From Acidobacteriota bacterium (lineage in GTDB: Bacteria > Acidobacteriota > Terriglobia > Terriglobales > Acidobacteriaceae), in NCBI GenBank assembly GCA_021809235.1, contig JAKBAG010000153.1, positions 1 through 7,345 on the forward strand: a DNA stretch of 7,345 nt, in the 5' to 3' direction. Within the stretch, counting starts at the first letter, position 1. Every line of letters starts with the position of its first letter. Position numbers and translations under genes: made by a program. The notes beneath the pieces are model-generated. The model was not told the DNA's origin. It did not search any database and was given only the letters and a program-made list of their open reading frames with translations. Of the stretch, positions 1 to 6,719 are shown piece by piece.

Positions 1-529
1 CACCGAGTCGGGAGGCAAGCAGGAAGAGCATGAGCTGGCTTGGGGTTTCTGCGCCAATGCCGTGAAGCATGCCGATAAGGAAGACGCTGCGACCGTTGTA
101 GTTCCAGGCAAAGACGGCTGGACGCTCACGGTCCGGCTCAAAGAGACGGAGAAACCGCCATCCGAGATTTCTGGCCAGATTGACGCCCGCAGCCAGTCGG
201 CTGGGAACACGATTGCTGTGGGAGTGGGGATGCAGGAGTCCGGCAACGACGGCGATGCCGAGCAGGATCAGAGTGGCTCCGATCAGCCGCTCGGTGACCT
301 GGTCCAGCCAAACCGGAAGGGGAAGATGAAGCTGGATGACAGCGACGCCGAGCAGGACAACCGTGAACGCGTGGCCGACGGCATAGAGAAGGCCAAGACG
401 CAGCGCGCGCAGGCGAGTTGTCTGGACAGCGGCAATGTCGCTGATGGCGGCCAGATGGTCATAATCGAATCCATGACGAAGGCCCAGAACAAGGCAGGCT
501 GCCAGTGCGGCTTCGAGCTTCCAGTGCAT
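1..529 (-). CDS. NiCoT/NicO-type nickel/cobalt transporter, N-terminal part (cut by left window edge)
   Basis: Probably an inner-membrane permease importing Ni2+ or Co2+. The reverse strand reads open for 176 codons from ATG 527-529 to the window edge, so the C-terminus is missing. The family signature H-x4-D-H is seen as RHGFDYDH (His19, Asp24, His25) in the first hydrophobic segment. A second segment carries VGHAFTVVLLG (about 51-61), matching the family's second His-containing helix. A third hydrophobic segment (about 82-99) leads into a His-rich stretch, HPHSHS (100-105). A fourth carries GMLHGIGAET (153-162). The start is supported by a GGGGGGAG Shine-Dalgarno 9 nt upstream (539-546) and by having no earlier in-frame start before a stop. 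It is divergent from xseA, with a perfect dyad between them. A cobalt role or a related NicO/UreH exporter-like protein cannot be excluded. Confidence 0.8.
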   Translation of the reverse strand, partial: MHWKLEAALAACLVLGLRHGFDYDHLAAISDIAAVQTTRLRALRLGLLYAVGHAFTVVLLGVAVIQLHLPLPVWLDQVTERLIGATLILLGIAVVAGLLHPHSHSNRVPSRLAAGVNLARNLGWRFLRLFEPDRERPAVFAWNYNGRSVFLIGMLHGIGAETPSQLMLFLLASRLG

Positions 530-577
530 TCCTTGCGTCTCCCCCCTCAGCTTACAGCAAGCGCTCGGCCGGACCGC

Positions 578-605
578 GTAGAACGGATGTGGCCGCCCGT
601 TCTAC
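578..605. promoter_or_regulatory. Perfect 9-bp inverted repeat, candidate operator between transporter gene and xseA
   Basis: The sequence reads GTAGAACGG - 10 nt - CCGTTCTAC, with arms at 578-586 and 597-605 that are exact reverse complements. It lies 48 bp upstream of the transporter start and 10 bp upstream of the xseA GTG. The outer 6-bp arms are separated by 16 nt, the same 28-bp geometry as the E. coli NikR site GTATGA-N16-TCATAC, and each arm matches it at 4 of 6 positions. Binding by a NikR-like nickel repressor is an inference from this geometry and the neighbouring transporter. A hairpin in an RNA leader is the alternative. Confidence 0.5.
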
Positions 606-608
606 ACT
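603..608 (+). promoter_or_regulatory. Possible -10 element for xseA
   Basis: TACACT matches the sigma-70 -10 consensus at 4 of 6 positions and overlaps the right arm of the dyad. No convincing -35 box lies 16-18 bp upstream. If used, transcription would begin about at the GTG at 616, implying a leaderless or nearly leaderless message, consistent with the lack of a clear Shine-Dalgarno there. Weak call. Confidence 0.2.
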
Positions 609-615
609 GCTAAAA

Positions 616-2136
616 GTGCCCTTGAACGATGCATTTTCGCAGCTTGCGCTCCGATTTGAGGCGGAGCGGCCTGCGCGGCCTGCGCGCACCAGCTGGAGGG
701 TGAGTCAGCTGGTGGCCGAGGCGCGAACACTGGTGGAAGAGTCCCTGGGAACCGTGTGGGTGGAGGGCGAGATTTCAAACTTCCGCCCGTCCTCGTCCGG
801 ACATTTGTACTTCACGCTGAAGGATGACAGCGCGCAGCTATCGATCGTTCTGTTTCGTCGGCAGGCGCTGCTGTTGCGGTTTCGCCCCGAGGATGGTCTG
901 GCGGTTCGTGTACGAGGTGCGCTGAGCATCTATGAACAGCGCGGCCAGCTGCAGATGGTGGCCGAGACGATGGAGCCGGTGGGGATGGGCAGCCTGCAGC
1001 TTGCCTTTGAGCAACTGCGGGAGCGCCTGCGGGCGGAAGGTCTTTTTGAGACGGCACGCAAGCGGGCACTGCCATTATTTCCGCGCACGGTGGCCGTGGT
1101 GACTTCGCCGACCGGAGCCGTGATCCGGGATTTTCTGCAGATTGTGCAGAGACGGCATGCCGGTCTGGGAGTGTTGGTGGTGCCGGTGGCGGTGCAGGGC
1201 GAGAGCGCGGCTGGGGAGATTGAAACGGCGCTGCAACGGCTGAGCCAGCAGCCAGAGCTGGCGGACGTGATTGTACTGGCGCGTGGCGGCGGATCTCTGG
1301 AGGATCTGGCGGCCTTCAACTCCGAGCGCGTGGCGCGGGCCATAGCCGCGTGCCCGGTGCCGGTGGTCTCTGCCATCGGGCACGAGACGGATTTTACGAT
1401 TGCAGATTTTGTGGCTGACCTTCGCGCACCGACGCCTTCAGCGGCCGCCGAGCTGGTGACTGCATCCCTGGGAAACGTTGGGGAGCGGCTGCAGGAAATC
1501 CAGCGAAGGCTGGAGCGTGCAGCACGTTTTCAGATGCTGAAGGCCAGGCAGCACTTTGCCCAGATTCGTGAAGACAGGCTGCAGCAGCGGATGGAGCATT
1601 TGCTGCGGGAGAATACACTGCAGCTGGACGACTGGGCGCAGCGGCAGGAATCTGCCATGGAGCGACGACTCCGACGGCAGCGCGAGGGACTGGATAGCCT
1701 GGATAAGCGACTGCAGCGCCAGGATCCGCACCGACAACTGGCTATGGCCAGGATCCGCCTGACAGGTCTGCAAGAGCGGCTGCTGGCTGCCGGAGCCAGA
1801 AGACCGGCTGAGGCGAGCCGGCAGCAGGAGCAACGATGGAACGCGTTGCATCTGGCGGTGATCGGACTGCTGCAGGGGAAGCGCGAACAGTGTGAACGCC
1901 TGGAGATGAAGCTGGCAGCACTGTCTCCGCTGGCGGTTCTGGAGCGCGGATATGCGCTGGTGCAGACCGAGTCTGGACGGATTGTGCGCGATGCGAACGA
2001 GCTGCAGGCCGGGGACCGGATTCGCACGCGCCTCGGACGAGGCAGCTTCCTGGGAAGAGTGGACTCGGTAGATGCAGGAGCCAAGCCTACAGAGGACAAA
2101 CGACAGCAACAAGGGAAACAGCAAAGGAAGCAATGA
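616..2136 (+). CDS. xseA: Exodeoxyribonuclease VII large subunit
   Basis: Catalytic subunit of exonuclease VII, which degrades single-stranded DNA from both ends into oligonucleotides in repair and recombination. With the GTG at 616 it is 506 residues (E. coli XseA 456). An N-terminal OB-fold carries WVEGEISNF (48-56) and GHLYFTLKD. The nuclease core carries TSPTGAVIRDF (163-173), ARGGGSLEDL (222-231) and GHETDFTIAD (255-264) followed by RAPTPSAAAE. A long Gln/Arg/Glu-rich helical region, probably coiled coil, follows (about 285-435). The conserved C-terminal segment starts at LERGYALV (442-449), and the protein ends in a Gln/Lys-rich tail. The frame is open back to a GTG at 505, but that start overlaps the divergent transporter and adds 37 unconserved residues. 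GTG 616 or TTG 622 is more likely, and neither has a good ribosome site. GTG 700 has a GGAGG abutting it but would cut into the conserved WRVSQL segment. The stop overlaps the glmM start. Confidence 0.93.
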   Translation: MPLNDAFSQLALRFEAERPARPARTSWRVSQLVAEARTLVEESLGTVWVEGEISNFRPSSSGHLYFTLKDDSAQLSIVLFRRQALLLRFRPEDGLAVRVRGALSIYEQRGQLQMVAETMEPVGMGSLQLAFEQLRERLRAEGLFETARKRALPLFPRTVAVVTSPTGAVIRDFLQIVQRRHAGLGVLVVPVAVQGESAAGEIETALQRLSQQPELADVIVLARGGGSLEDLAAFNSERVARAIAACPVPVVSAIGHETDFTIADFVADLRAPTPSAAAELVTASLGNVGERLQEIQRRLERAARFQMLKARQHFAQIREDRLQQRMEHLLRENTLQLDDWAQRQESAMERRLRRQREGLDSLDKRLQRQDPHRQLAMARIRLTGLQERLLAAGARRPAEASRQQEQRWNALHLAVIGLLQGKREQCERLEMKLAALSPLAVLERGYALVQTESGRIVRDANELQAGDRIRTRLGRGSFLGRVDSVDAGAKPTEDKRQQQGKQQRKQ

Positions 2137-3482
2137 GAAAGCTATTTGGTACGGATGGAATTCGAGCTGTGGCAGGCGATCCGCCACTGGATGAACAGAC
2201 GGTCTACGCTGTGGGGCTGGCGCTGGCCCACTCCCTGCGTCCGCTGGCGCTGGCACCTCGCGTGCTGGCCGGACGGGATACCCGCGCCTCCAGCGGGTGG
2301 ATTCTGAACATGCTTGCTGCCGGTCTGCGTGCCGGTGGCGCTGAGCTGGTGAGCGCAGGTGTGCTGCCGACTCCGGCGGTTGCCTACCTGACGCGGCGGG
2401 ATGGATTTCAAGCCGGAGTGGTCATCTCGGCCTCGCACAATCCCTGGCAGGATAATGGGATCAAGCTCTTTGGCAGCGATGGATGCAAGCTGCCGGATGA
2501 GGTGGAACTGGGGATTGAGGAGATTATTTTCCGGCATGCCACGGGAGCCGCAGCTCCGGCGCTCGATTCGCTGCCACCAGTCACGGATGAACCGCATTAC
2601 GCAGCAGAGTATGTTGCTTTTCTGCTGTCTCTGGTTCCCGGATTGCAGTTGGGCAATCGACGCATTGTGGTGGACTGCGCGAATGGTGCAGCCGCAACGG
2701 TGGCACCGGCGGTTTTTGATGCTCTGGGCGGGGAGGTGATGCTGCGGCATACGGCTCCCAATGGCCGCAACATCAATGACCATTGCGGTGCGCTCCATCC
2801 GCAGGTGGTGGCCGCAGCCGTGGTGGACGAAGGCGCTGAGCTGGGCATCACACTGGATGGGGATGCGGACCGCTGCCTGCTGGCCGGGCGGAACAACCAG
2901 GTGATCAATGGAGATGCGATCCTGCTGCTGTGTGCACGCGACATGCAGGCGCGCGGGCTGCTGACGGGCAACTGTGTAGTGGCGACAACGATGTCCAACA
3001 TGGGGCTGGAGGCGGCACTGCGGCGCTCAGGGATCCGGATGGAGCGGGCCGCAGTGGGAGACCGGTATGTGTTGGAGTTGATGCGGCGTACCGATGCCGC
3101 GCTGGGCGGGGAGCAGTCAGGACATATTCTGTTCCCTCACCTGGCAACGACCGGCGATGGACTGCTGACAGCTCTGGTGGTGCTGGATGTGCTGGCCCGT
3201 CAAGGCAGGACGCTCGAGGAGTTGACGGCCGATCTGAAGGTATATCCACAGACGATTGTGAATGTGAAGGTGCGGGAAAAGCTGCCACTGGAGGGATTTC
3301 CTACCATCCAGGCTGCGATTGCCGAGGCGGAGACAGCGCTGCGCGAGAGTGGGCGTGTGGTCATTCGCTACTCCGGGACCGAGGCGCTGGCGCGTGTGAT
3401 GATCGAGGCCGAGGATGAGGCCACCATGCGGCATCATGCGGATGCCATTGCAGCGGCCATTCGCAAGGAACTCGGCATCTGA
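2133..3482 (+). CDS. glmM: Phosphoglucosamine mutase
   Basis: Converts glucosamine-6-phosphate to glucosamine-1-phosphate in the cytoplasm, a committed step towards UDP-GlcNAc for peptidoglycan and LPS. The 449-residue length is normal for GlmM, and the N-terminus MRKLFGTDGIR is diagnostic. The phosphoserine loop is ISASHNP (98-104), with Ser101 as the phosphorylated residue (Ser102 in E. coli). The Mg2+ loop is DGDADR (242-247), the sugar-specificity loop GEQSGHI (326-332) and the phosphate-binding loop RYSGTEALARVM (412-423). The first three correspond to the four-domain alpha-D-phosphohexomutase fold, and none is damaged. Its ATG overlaps the xseA stop as ATGA, with AAAGGAAG (2123-2130) just upstream as Shine-Dalgarno, so translation is probably coupled to xseA. 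No phosphomannomutase-type replacement of the GlmM loops is seen. Confidence 0.97.
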   Translation: MRKLFGTDGIRAVAGDPPLDEQTVYAVGLALAHSLRPLALAPRVLAGRDTRASSGWILNMLAAGLRAGGAELVSAGVLPTPAVAYLTRRDGFQAGVVISASHNPWQDNGIKLFGSDGCKLPDEVELGIEEIIFRHATGAAAPALDSLPPVTDEPHYAAEYVAFLLSLVPGLQLGNRRIVVDCANGAAATVAPAVFDALGGEVMLRHTAPNGRNINDHCGALHPQVVAAAVVDEGAELGITLDGDADRCLLAGRNNQVINGDAILLLCARDMQARGLLTGNCVVATTMSNMGLEAALRRSGIRMERAAVGDRYVLELMRRTDAALGGEQSGHILFPHLATTGDGLLTALVVLDVLARQGRTLEELTADLKVYPQTIVNVKVREKLPLEGFPTIQAAIAEAETALRESGRVVIRYSGTEALARVMIEAEDEATMRHHADAIAAAIRKELGI

Positions 3483-3495
3483 CAAGGTGGGACAG

Positions 3496-3559
3496 GAATA
3501 CGGCCTGGCGGCGTATTCTGATTTCGCCAGATCGTGCTTCCACGCCCTGCAAGTGCAGG
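3496..3559 (+). other. glmM-fumA intergenic hairpins
   Basis: Two short inverted repeats lie in the 135-bp gap. The first is GAATACG (3496-3502) pairing with CGTATTC (3512-3518) across a 9-nt loop. The second is CCTGCA (3546-3551) pairing with TGCAGG (3554-3559), nearly without a loop. Neither is followed by a T-run, so neither is a standard terminator. They may be weak processing or attenuation structures, or chance at this base composition. Confidence 0.3.
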
Positions 3560-3576
3560 CCGACGCAGGCGGAGCA

Positions 3577-3606
3577 CAGGAAATGCGGGACTCAGGAAAT
3601 ACGGGG
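3577..3606 (+). repeat. Imperfect tandem direct repeat in the fumA leader
   Basis: CAGGAAATGCGGGA (3577-3590) and CAGGAAATACGGGG (3593-3606) agree at 12 of 14 positions with a 16-bp period. The second copy ends 11 nt before the fumA ATG. It could be a double binding site for a regulator or simply a small local duplication. No known consensus was recognised. Confidence 0.45.
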
Positions 3607-3617
3607 ATGAAGAGATC

Positions 3618-5129
3618 ATGAGCGTGATTCGACAGGAAGACCTGATTGCAAGCGTGGCTGGTGCCCTGCAATACATCAGCTACTACCATCCAGTGGATTA
3701 CATTCGCGCCCTGGCAGCAGCGTATGAGCGGGAACAGTCACCAGCAGCCCGCGATGCCATGGCGCAGATCCTGATCAACAGCCGCATGTGTGCCGAAGGG
3801 CATCGCCCGATCTGCCAGGATACCGGGATCGTGAATGCCTTTGTGAAAGTGGGCATGGATGTGCGGTTCGACGGGGAGATGGATCTGCAGCAGATGATCG
3901 ATGCGGGCGTGCGTCGTGCCTATCTGGACCCGGACAATACGCTGCGCAGCTCCGTTCTGGCCGACCCGGCAGGAGCGCGGCGCAATACGCGGGACAATAC
4001 GCCGAGTGTGGTGAATGTGGAGTTGGTGCGCGGCAGTACGGTGGAGATTACGGTGGCAGCCAAGGGGGGCGGATCGGAGGCAAAGAGCAAATTCGCGATG
4101 CTGAACCCTTCGGATTCCATCGTGGAATGGGTGCTGAAGACGGTGCCCACCATGGGTGCAGGCTGGTGTCCGCCGGGAATGCTGGGGATTGGCATTGGGG
4201 GAACGAGTGAAAAGGCCATGCTGCTGGCCAAGGAATCCCTGATGGACCCAATCGATATTCAGGAATTGATTGCACGCGGACCGAGCAATCGCGCCGAAGA
4301 ACTGCGGATTGAACTCTACGACAAGGTAAACCGGCTGGGCATTGGAGCGCAGGGGCTGGGCGGGCTGACGACCGTTCTGGACGTGAAGGTGCGGGATTAT
4401 CCCTGCCATGCGGCCAATCTGCCGATTGCGATGATTCCCAACTGCGCAGCCACACGGCACGCCCACATTGTGCTGGATGGCTCCGGGCCGGTGTATCTGG
4501 ATCCGCCCTCGCTGGCAGACTGGCCGTCGCTGACCTACGACGTTTCGGGTGCGCGACGAGTGAATCTGAATACGGTCACGCGCGCCGAGGTTGCCACCTG
4601 GAAGCCGGGCGAGGTTCTGCTGCTGAGCGGCAAGCTGTTGACCGGGCGGGATGCAGCGCACAAGCGCATGACGGACATTCTGAATCGCGGGGAAAAGCTG
4701 CCGGTTGATTTCCGCGACAGGTTTATCTATTACGTAGGCCCGGTGAATCCGGTGCGCGAGGAAGTGGTAGGTCCTGCCGGTCCCACTACGGCAACGCGCA
4801 TGGACAAGTTCACGCGGCAGATGCTGGCCGAAACAGGACTGCTGGGCATGGTAGGCAAGGCCGAGCGTGGCCCGGTGGCGATTGAGGCAATCCGCGAATT
4901 TGGGGCAGTGTATCTGATGGCTGTGGGCGGAGCGGCCTATCTGGTTTCCAAGGCCATTCGCAGCTCGCGGGTCCTGGCCTTTGAGGATCTGGGCATGGAG
5001 GCCATCTATGAGTTCGACGTGGTGGAGATGCCTGTGACGGTGGCGGTGGATTCCAAGGGAACCAGCGTCCACCAGACAGGACCGGCCGAGTGGCAGCAAC
5101 GCATCGCCGGGATTCCGATTCTTTCCTGA
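3618..5129 (+). CDS. fumA: Class I (iron-sulfur) fumarate hydratase, single-chain
   Basis: Reversibly hydrates fumarate to L-malate in the TCA cycle, using an oxygen-sensitive [4Fe-4S] cluster. It has 503 residues, with the N-terminal alpha-type domain (about 1-290) and C-terminal beta-type domain (about 300-500) fused in one chain. The three cluster cysteines are visible: Cys66 in PICQDTG, Cys184 in GAGWCPPG and Cys276 in IPNCAATR. Residues I match from memory to the Leishmania enzyme active site are Asp68, His264, Arg344 (LTGRD), Thr390 and Arg394 (GPTTATR) and Lys414 (MVGK). The frame is open back to 3534, but those residues are unconserved. ATG 3618 begins MSVIRQEDL, with GAAGAG upstream as a modest Shine-Dalgarno. 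A 4-residue ORF (ATG 3607) ends at 3621, overlapping this start as ATGA. L(+)-tartrate dehydratase is a relative but is normally two separate subunits. It may share the xseA-glmM transcript or have its own promoter. Confidence 0.94.
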   Translation: MSVIRQEDLIASVAGALQYISYYHPVDYIRALAAAYEREQSPAARDAMAQILINSRMCAEGHRPICQDTGIVNAFVKVGMDVRFDGEMDLQQMIDAGVRRAYLDPDNTLRSSVLADPAGARRNTRDNTPSVVNVELVRGSTVEITVAAKGGGSEAKSKFAMLNPSDSIVEWVLKTVPTMGAGWCPPGMLGIGIGGTSEKAMLLAKESLMDPIDIQELIARGPSNRAEELRIELYDKVNRLGIGAQGLGGLTTVLDVKVRDYPCHAANLPIAMIPNCAATRHAHIVLDGSGPVYLDPPSLADWPSLTYDVSGARRVNLNTVTRAEVATWKPGEVLLLSGKLLTGRDAAHKRMTDILNRGEKLPVDFRDRFIYYVGPVNPVREEVVGPAGPTTATRMDKFTRQMLAETGLLGMVGKAERGPVAIEAIREFGAVYLMAVGGAAYLVSKAIRSSRVLAFEDLGMEAIYEFDVVEMPVTVAVDSKGTSVHQTGPAEWQQRIAGIPILS

Positions 5130-5151
5130 GTGCGGAAGTCATGACCGAATG

Positions 5152-5200
5152 CAGCAAGGCCCACGCATGTATGCGCGGGCCTTGCTGTGTAGAGATTTTT
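5152..5200 (+). terminator. Rho-independent terminator after fumA
   Basis: CAGCAAGGCCC (5152-5162) pairs perfectly with GGGCCTTGCTG (5177-5187). After one A-C mismatch the stem continues with CGCAT (5164-5168) and ATGCG (5171-5175), leaving a tiny apical loop. TTTTT follows at 5196-5200, displaced 8 nt from the stem base, which is looser than the textbook form. The hairpin begins 22 bp past the fumA stop and lies between convergent genes, 40 bp from the end of the opposing gene. Read from the minus strand it has no T-run, so it mainly serves fumA. Confidence 0.75.
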
Positions 5201-5227
5201 CAAGGGAACTCTATCGCTGCAGAATGC

Positions 5228-5998
5228 CTAGAACTTGCCCCAGCGATAGACCATTGAACCACCGAAGCCCAGGCCGTTCTGAATGCTGGAATCAAAGGTG
5301 CTCAGGAAGTACTCCGGCGAGCAGCGCAATCCGATGCTGTTGGTCAGGTTGTACTCGATAGGCATGCTGACATTGAGCACGGCGGCACCGCTGTCCGGAT
5401 AGAGTCCCAGTAAGGGAGCTGTGAATCCGTTGGCGTCGGCAAAGTAATTGTTGAAGACGCCACCGACCATAACACGACCGCTGACCGAGTAGCGCGGATG
5501 CATCATGAAGCGGTAGCTGGGGCCGGCAAGCACGGCATATTGGCTGATGGCCGGCTTGACCACGTTGGTGGGATTCGGGCCGAGGAATTGCGTGCCATAG
5601 TAACCACGACCATCCAGAGTGACGGCCCAGCGCTCACTGTAATTGCGGGTGAAACCGACATTCCATGCGTAGAAGTTGACCTTCTGCAGTCCGCCACCGA
5701 CGTCTCCCTTGACGCCAGGACCGGCGATGGTGCGCAGGAAGCCCATACCGATGTAGACCTCATAAGGATGATCGTATTCGGCATGAATGGCAGCGGCGCG
5801 GCGCTGTTCCCGACGGGCACGCAGGCGGGCCTGCACGCTGAGCCCCTGCTCGGAGATGTTGCTGGCGGCAGGCGTCTGGGCTGCGCTGGAGGAGTAGCCA
5901 TCGGCGGTTGGCGGTGCCGGCTGCTCTGCCGAAAAGGCGATTGTGGAGAAGCTGAGAATGCAGGCGAGAGAAATCGTGGTGCTGCGAAGCAAAGACAT
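5228..5998 (-). CDS. Secreted outer-membrane beta-barrel protein, function unknown
   Basis: A 256-residue protein with a typical signal peptide (MSLLRS then a hydrophobic run to about residue 23; cleavage near AFSA-EQ). A low-complexity linker rich in Pro/Ala/Ser follows, with an Arg-rich helical patch, ARLRARREQRR (57-67). From about residue 78 to the end, alternating polar and aromatic strands, Gly-rich turns and many Tyr/Asn suggest an 8- to 10-strand barrel. The chain ends YRWGKF with a C-terminal Phe, the usual BAM recognition signal. I do not recognise a named family; OmpW/OmpA-like surface antigens are only analogies. The frame is open to an ATG at 6049, but that start lies in an inverted repeat and lacks a ribosome site. 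ATG 5998 begins the signal peptide and has GGAGGA 12 nt upstream (6011-6016), a slightly long spacing. The gene is convergent with fumA and lies downstream of ssb on the same strand, 169 bp away. Confidence 0.8.
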   Translation of the reverse strand: MSLLRSTTISLACILSFSTIAFSAEQPAPPTADGYSSSAAQTPAASNISEQGLSVQARLRARREQRRAAAIHAEYDHPYEVYIGMGFLRTIAGPGVKGDVGGGLQKVNFYAWNVGFTRNYSERWAVTLDGRGYYGTQFLGPNPTNVVKPAISQYAVLAGPSYRFMMHPRYSVSGRVMVGGVFNNYFADANGFTAPLLGLYPDSGAAVLNVSMPIEYNLTNSIGLRCSPEYFLSTFDSSIQNGLGFGGSMVYRWGKF

Positions 5999-6033
5999 CG
6001 GGTTTGGCGTTCCTCCGAGGGCACTGGAAACGA

Positions 6034-6063
6034 CACATGTCGGTGACATGTGGCCCTACATGT
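6034..6063 (-). promoter_or_regulatory. Triple ACATGT array with nested inverted repeat upstream of beta-barrel gene
   Basis: ACATGT occurs at 6035, 6046 and 6058, that is at 11- and 12-bp steps, about one helical turn each. The first two form a perfect inverted repeat, CACATGTC-GGT-GACATGTG (6034-6052). The third sits in the 8-bp palindrome TACATGTA (6057-6064). The array lies 36-65 bp upstream of the gene start and abuts a -10-like element, so it is placed to act as an operator or 5' leader structure. No known regulator consensus was recognised. Confidence 0.5.
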
Positions 6064-6069
6064 ATTAAA
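6064..6069 (-). promoter_or_regulatory. Possible -10 element for beta-barrel gene
   Basis: On the minus strand this reads TTTAAT, 5 of 6 matches to the sigma-70 -10 consensus. Initiation would fall near 6056-6058, placing the nested inverted repeat at the very start of the transcript. No good -35 box is seen at the expected spacing, so a non-canonical sigma factor or an activator is possible. Confidence 0.35.
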
Positions 6070-6167
6070 GCATTCCGGGCACAAGCCGCGGGGCTGTGGG
6101 ATGCCTGGCAGATAGACTGCAAAGCAGGCGATTGGTCACGATGGCGGGGTTGCTACTGCCTGCCCCC

Positions 6168-6626
6168 TTAGAAGGGGATGTCGTCATCGGTGATCTGCGT
6201 GGACTGGGCATAATCATCGCTGGCCGGGCCGCGCTGATCGTAGTTGCTGCGACTACCGGAGTAACCGCCCGCCGCGCCACCCTCTTCTCCGCGACCGGAG
6301 AGCAACGAGAGATCGGAGATGACGATTTCCGTGCGATAGACCTTCTTGTTTGTTTCCCGGTCATCCCAGCTGCGCGTGGTCAGTCGCCCCTCCACGTAGA
6401 GTTTGCTGCCCTTCTTCACGTAATCGCGGACGATTTCTGCCAGCTTGGCATAAGCCACCAGGTTATGCCATTCGGTGCGCTCCTGCTGGTTGCCCTGCTG
6501 GTCTTTATAGCGATCGCTGGTGGCCAGGCTGAAGTTGACCACGGGCTGCCCGCTGGGCAGCGCCTTGAATTCAGGATCCTTGCCGACATTCCCCAGCAGG
6601 ATAACTTTATTCACACTTTTAGCCAT
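6168..6626 (-). CDS. ssb: Single-stranded DNA-binding protein
   Basis: Binds and protects single-stranded DNA during replication, recombination and repair, and recruits partner proteins. It is 152 residues, a little shorter than E. coli SSB (178). The OB-fold covers about 4-108: MAKSVNKVILLGNVGKDPE, then VNFSLATSDRY, TEWHNLVAYAKLAEI (Trp53) and LYVEGRLTTRSWDD (Trp87). A flexible Gly/Ser/Asn-rich linker (111-146) leads to the acidic tip DDDIPF (147-152), which docks partner proteins and is intact. The ATG has GGAGAAG (6633-6639) 6 nt upstream as Shine-Dalgarno. It is not next to rpsF/rpsR, its common location in many bacteria, and appears to be a stand-alone unit. No clear terminator follows; only a 6-bp GCAGGC/GCCTGC pair with a long loop lies downstream. 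Confidence 0.97.
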   Translation of the reverse strand: MAKSVNKVILLGNVGKDPEFKALPSGQPVVNFSLATSDRYKDQQGNQQERTEWHNLVAYAKLAEIVRDYVKKGSKLYVEGRLTTRSWDDRETNKKVYRTEIVISDLSLLSGRGEEGGAAGGYSGSRSNYDQRGPASDDYAQSTQITDDDIPF

Positions 6627-6719
6627 GGAAATCTTCTCCGAAAGGGTATTCCAAAGGATAGCAGAGATGCGTTACCTGGCGGGTCGCTCCAGTGGAACAG
6701 CGCGGCCAGGAACCCAAGG
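6627..6719 (-). other. Intergenic region upstream of ssb
   Basis: This 93-bp gap on the same strand holds the ssb Shine-Dalgarno. It also has a weak -10-like TATCCT (minus strand, near 6656-6661) without a matching -35. I see no LexA-type box of the E. coli (CTGT-N8-ACAG) or Bacillus kind. Nothing else is evident. Confidence 0.3.

Noticed and set aside
581..602. GAAC...GTTC as a LexA/SOS box for xseA
   Set aside because: The Bacillus-type box needs GAAC-N4-GTTC, but here the gap is 14 nt. The E. coli CTGT-N8-ACAG form is also absent.
62..613. 183-residue plus-strand ORF
   Set aside because: It is antisense to the transporter gene, whose reverse-strand reading shows hydrophobic helices and the H-x4-D-H motif. 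The plus-strand product is low-complexity and without a motif.
1438..2256. 272-residue minus-strand ORF opposite xseA
   Set aside because: It is rich in Leu/Gln/Pro with no recognisable fold, and it mirrors the coiled-coil region of XseA.
3738..5099. 453-residue minus-strand ORF opposite fumA
   Set aside because: It is a long open frame caused by high G+C codon use in fumA. The product is His/Arg/Gln-rich without a domain, while the plus strand has all fumarase catalytic residues.
6124..6163. GCAGGC/GCCTGC pair as an ssb terminator
   Set aside because: It has only a 6-bp stem with a 28-nt loop and no T-run on the minus strand.
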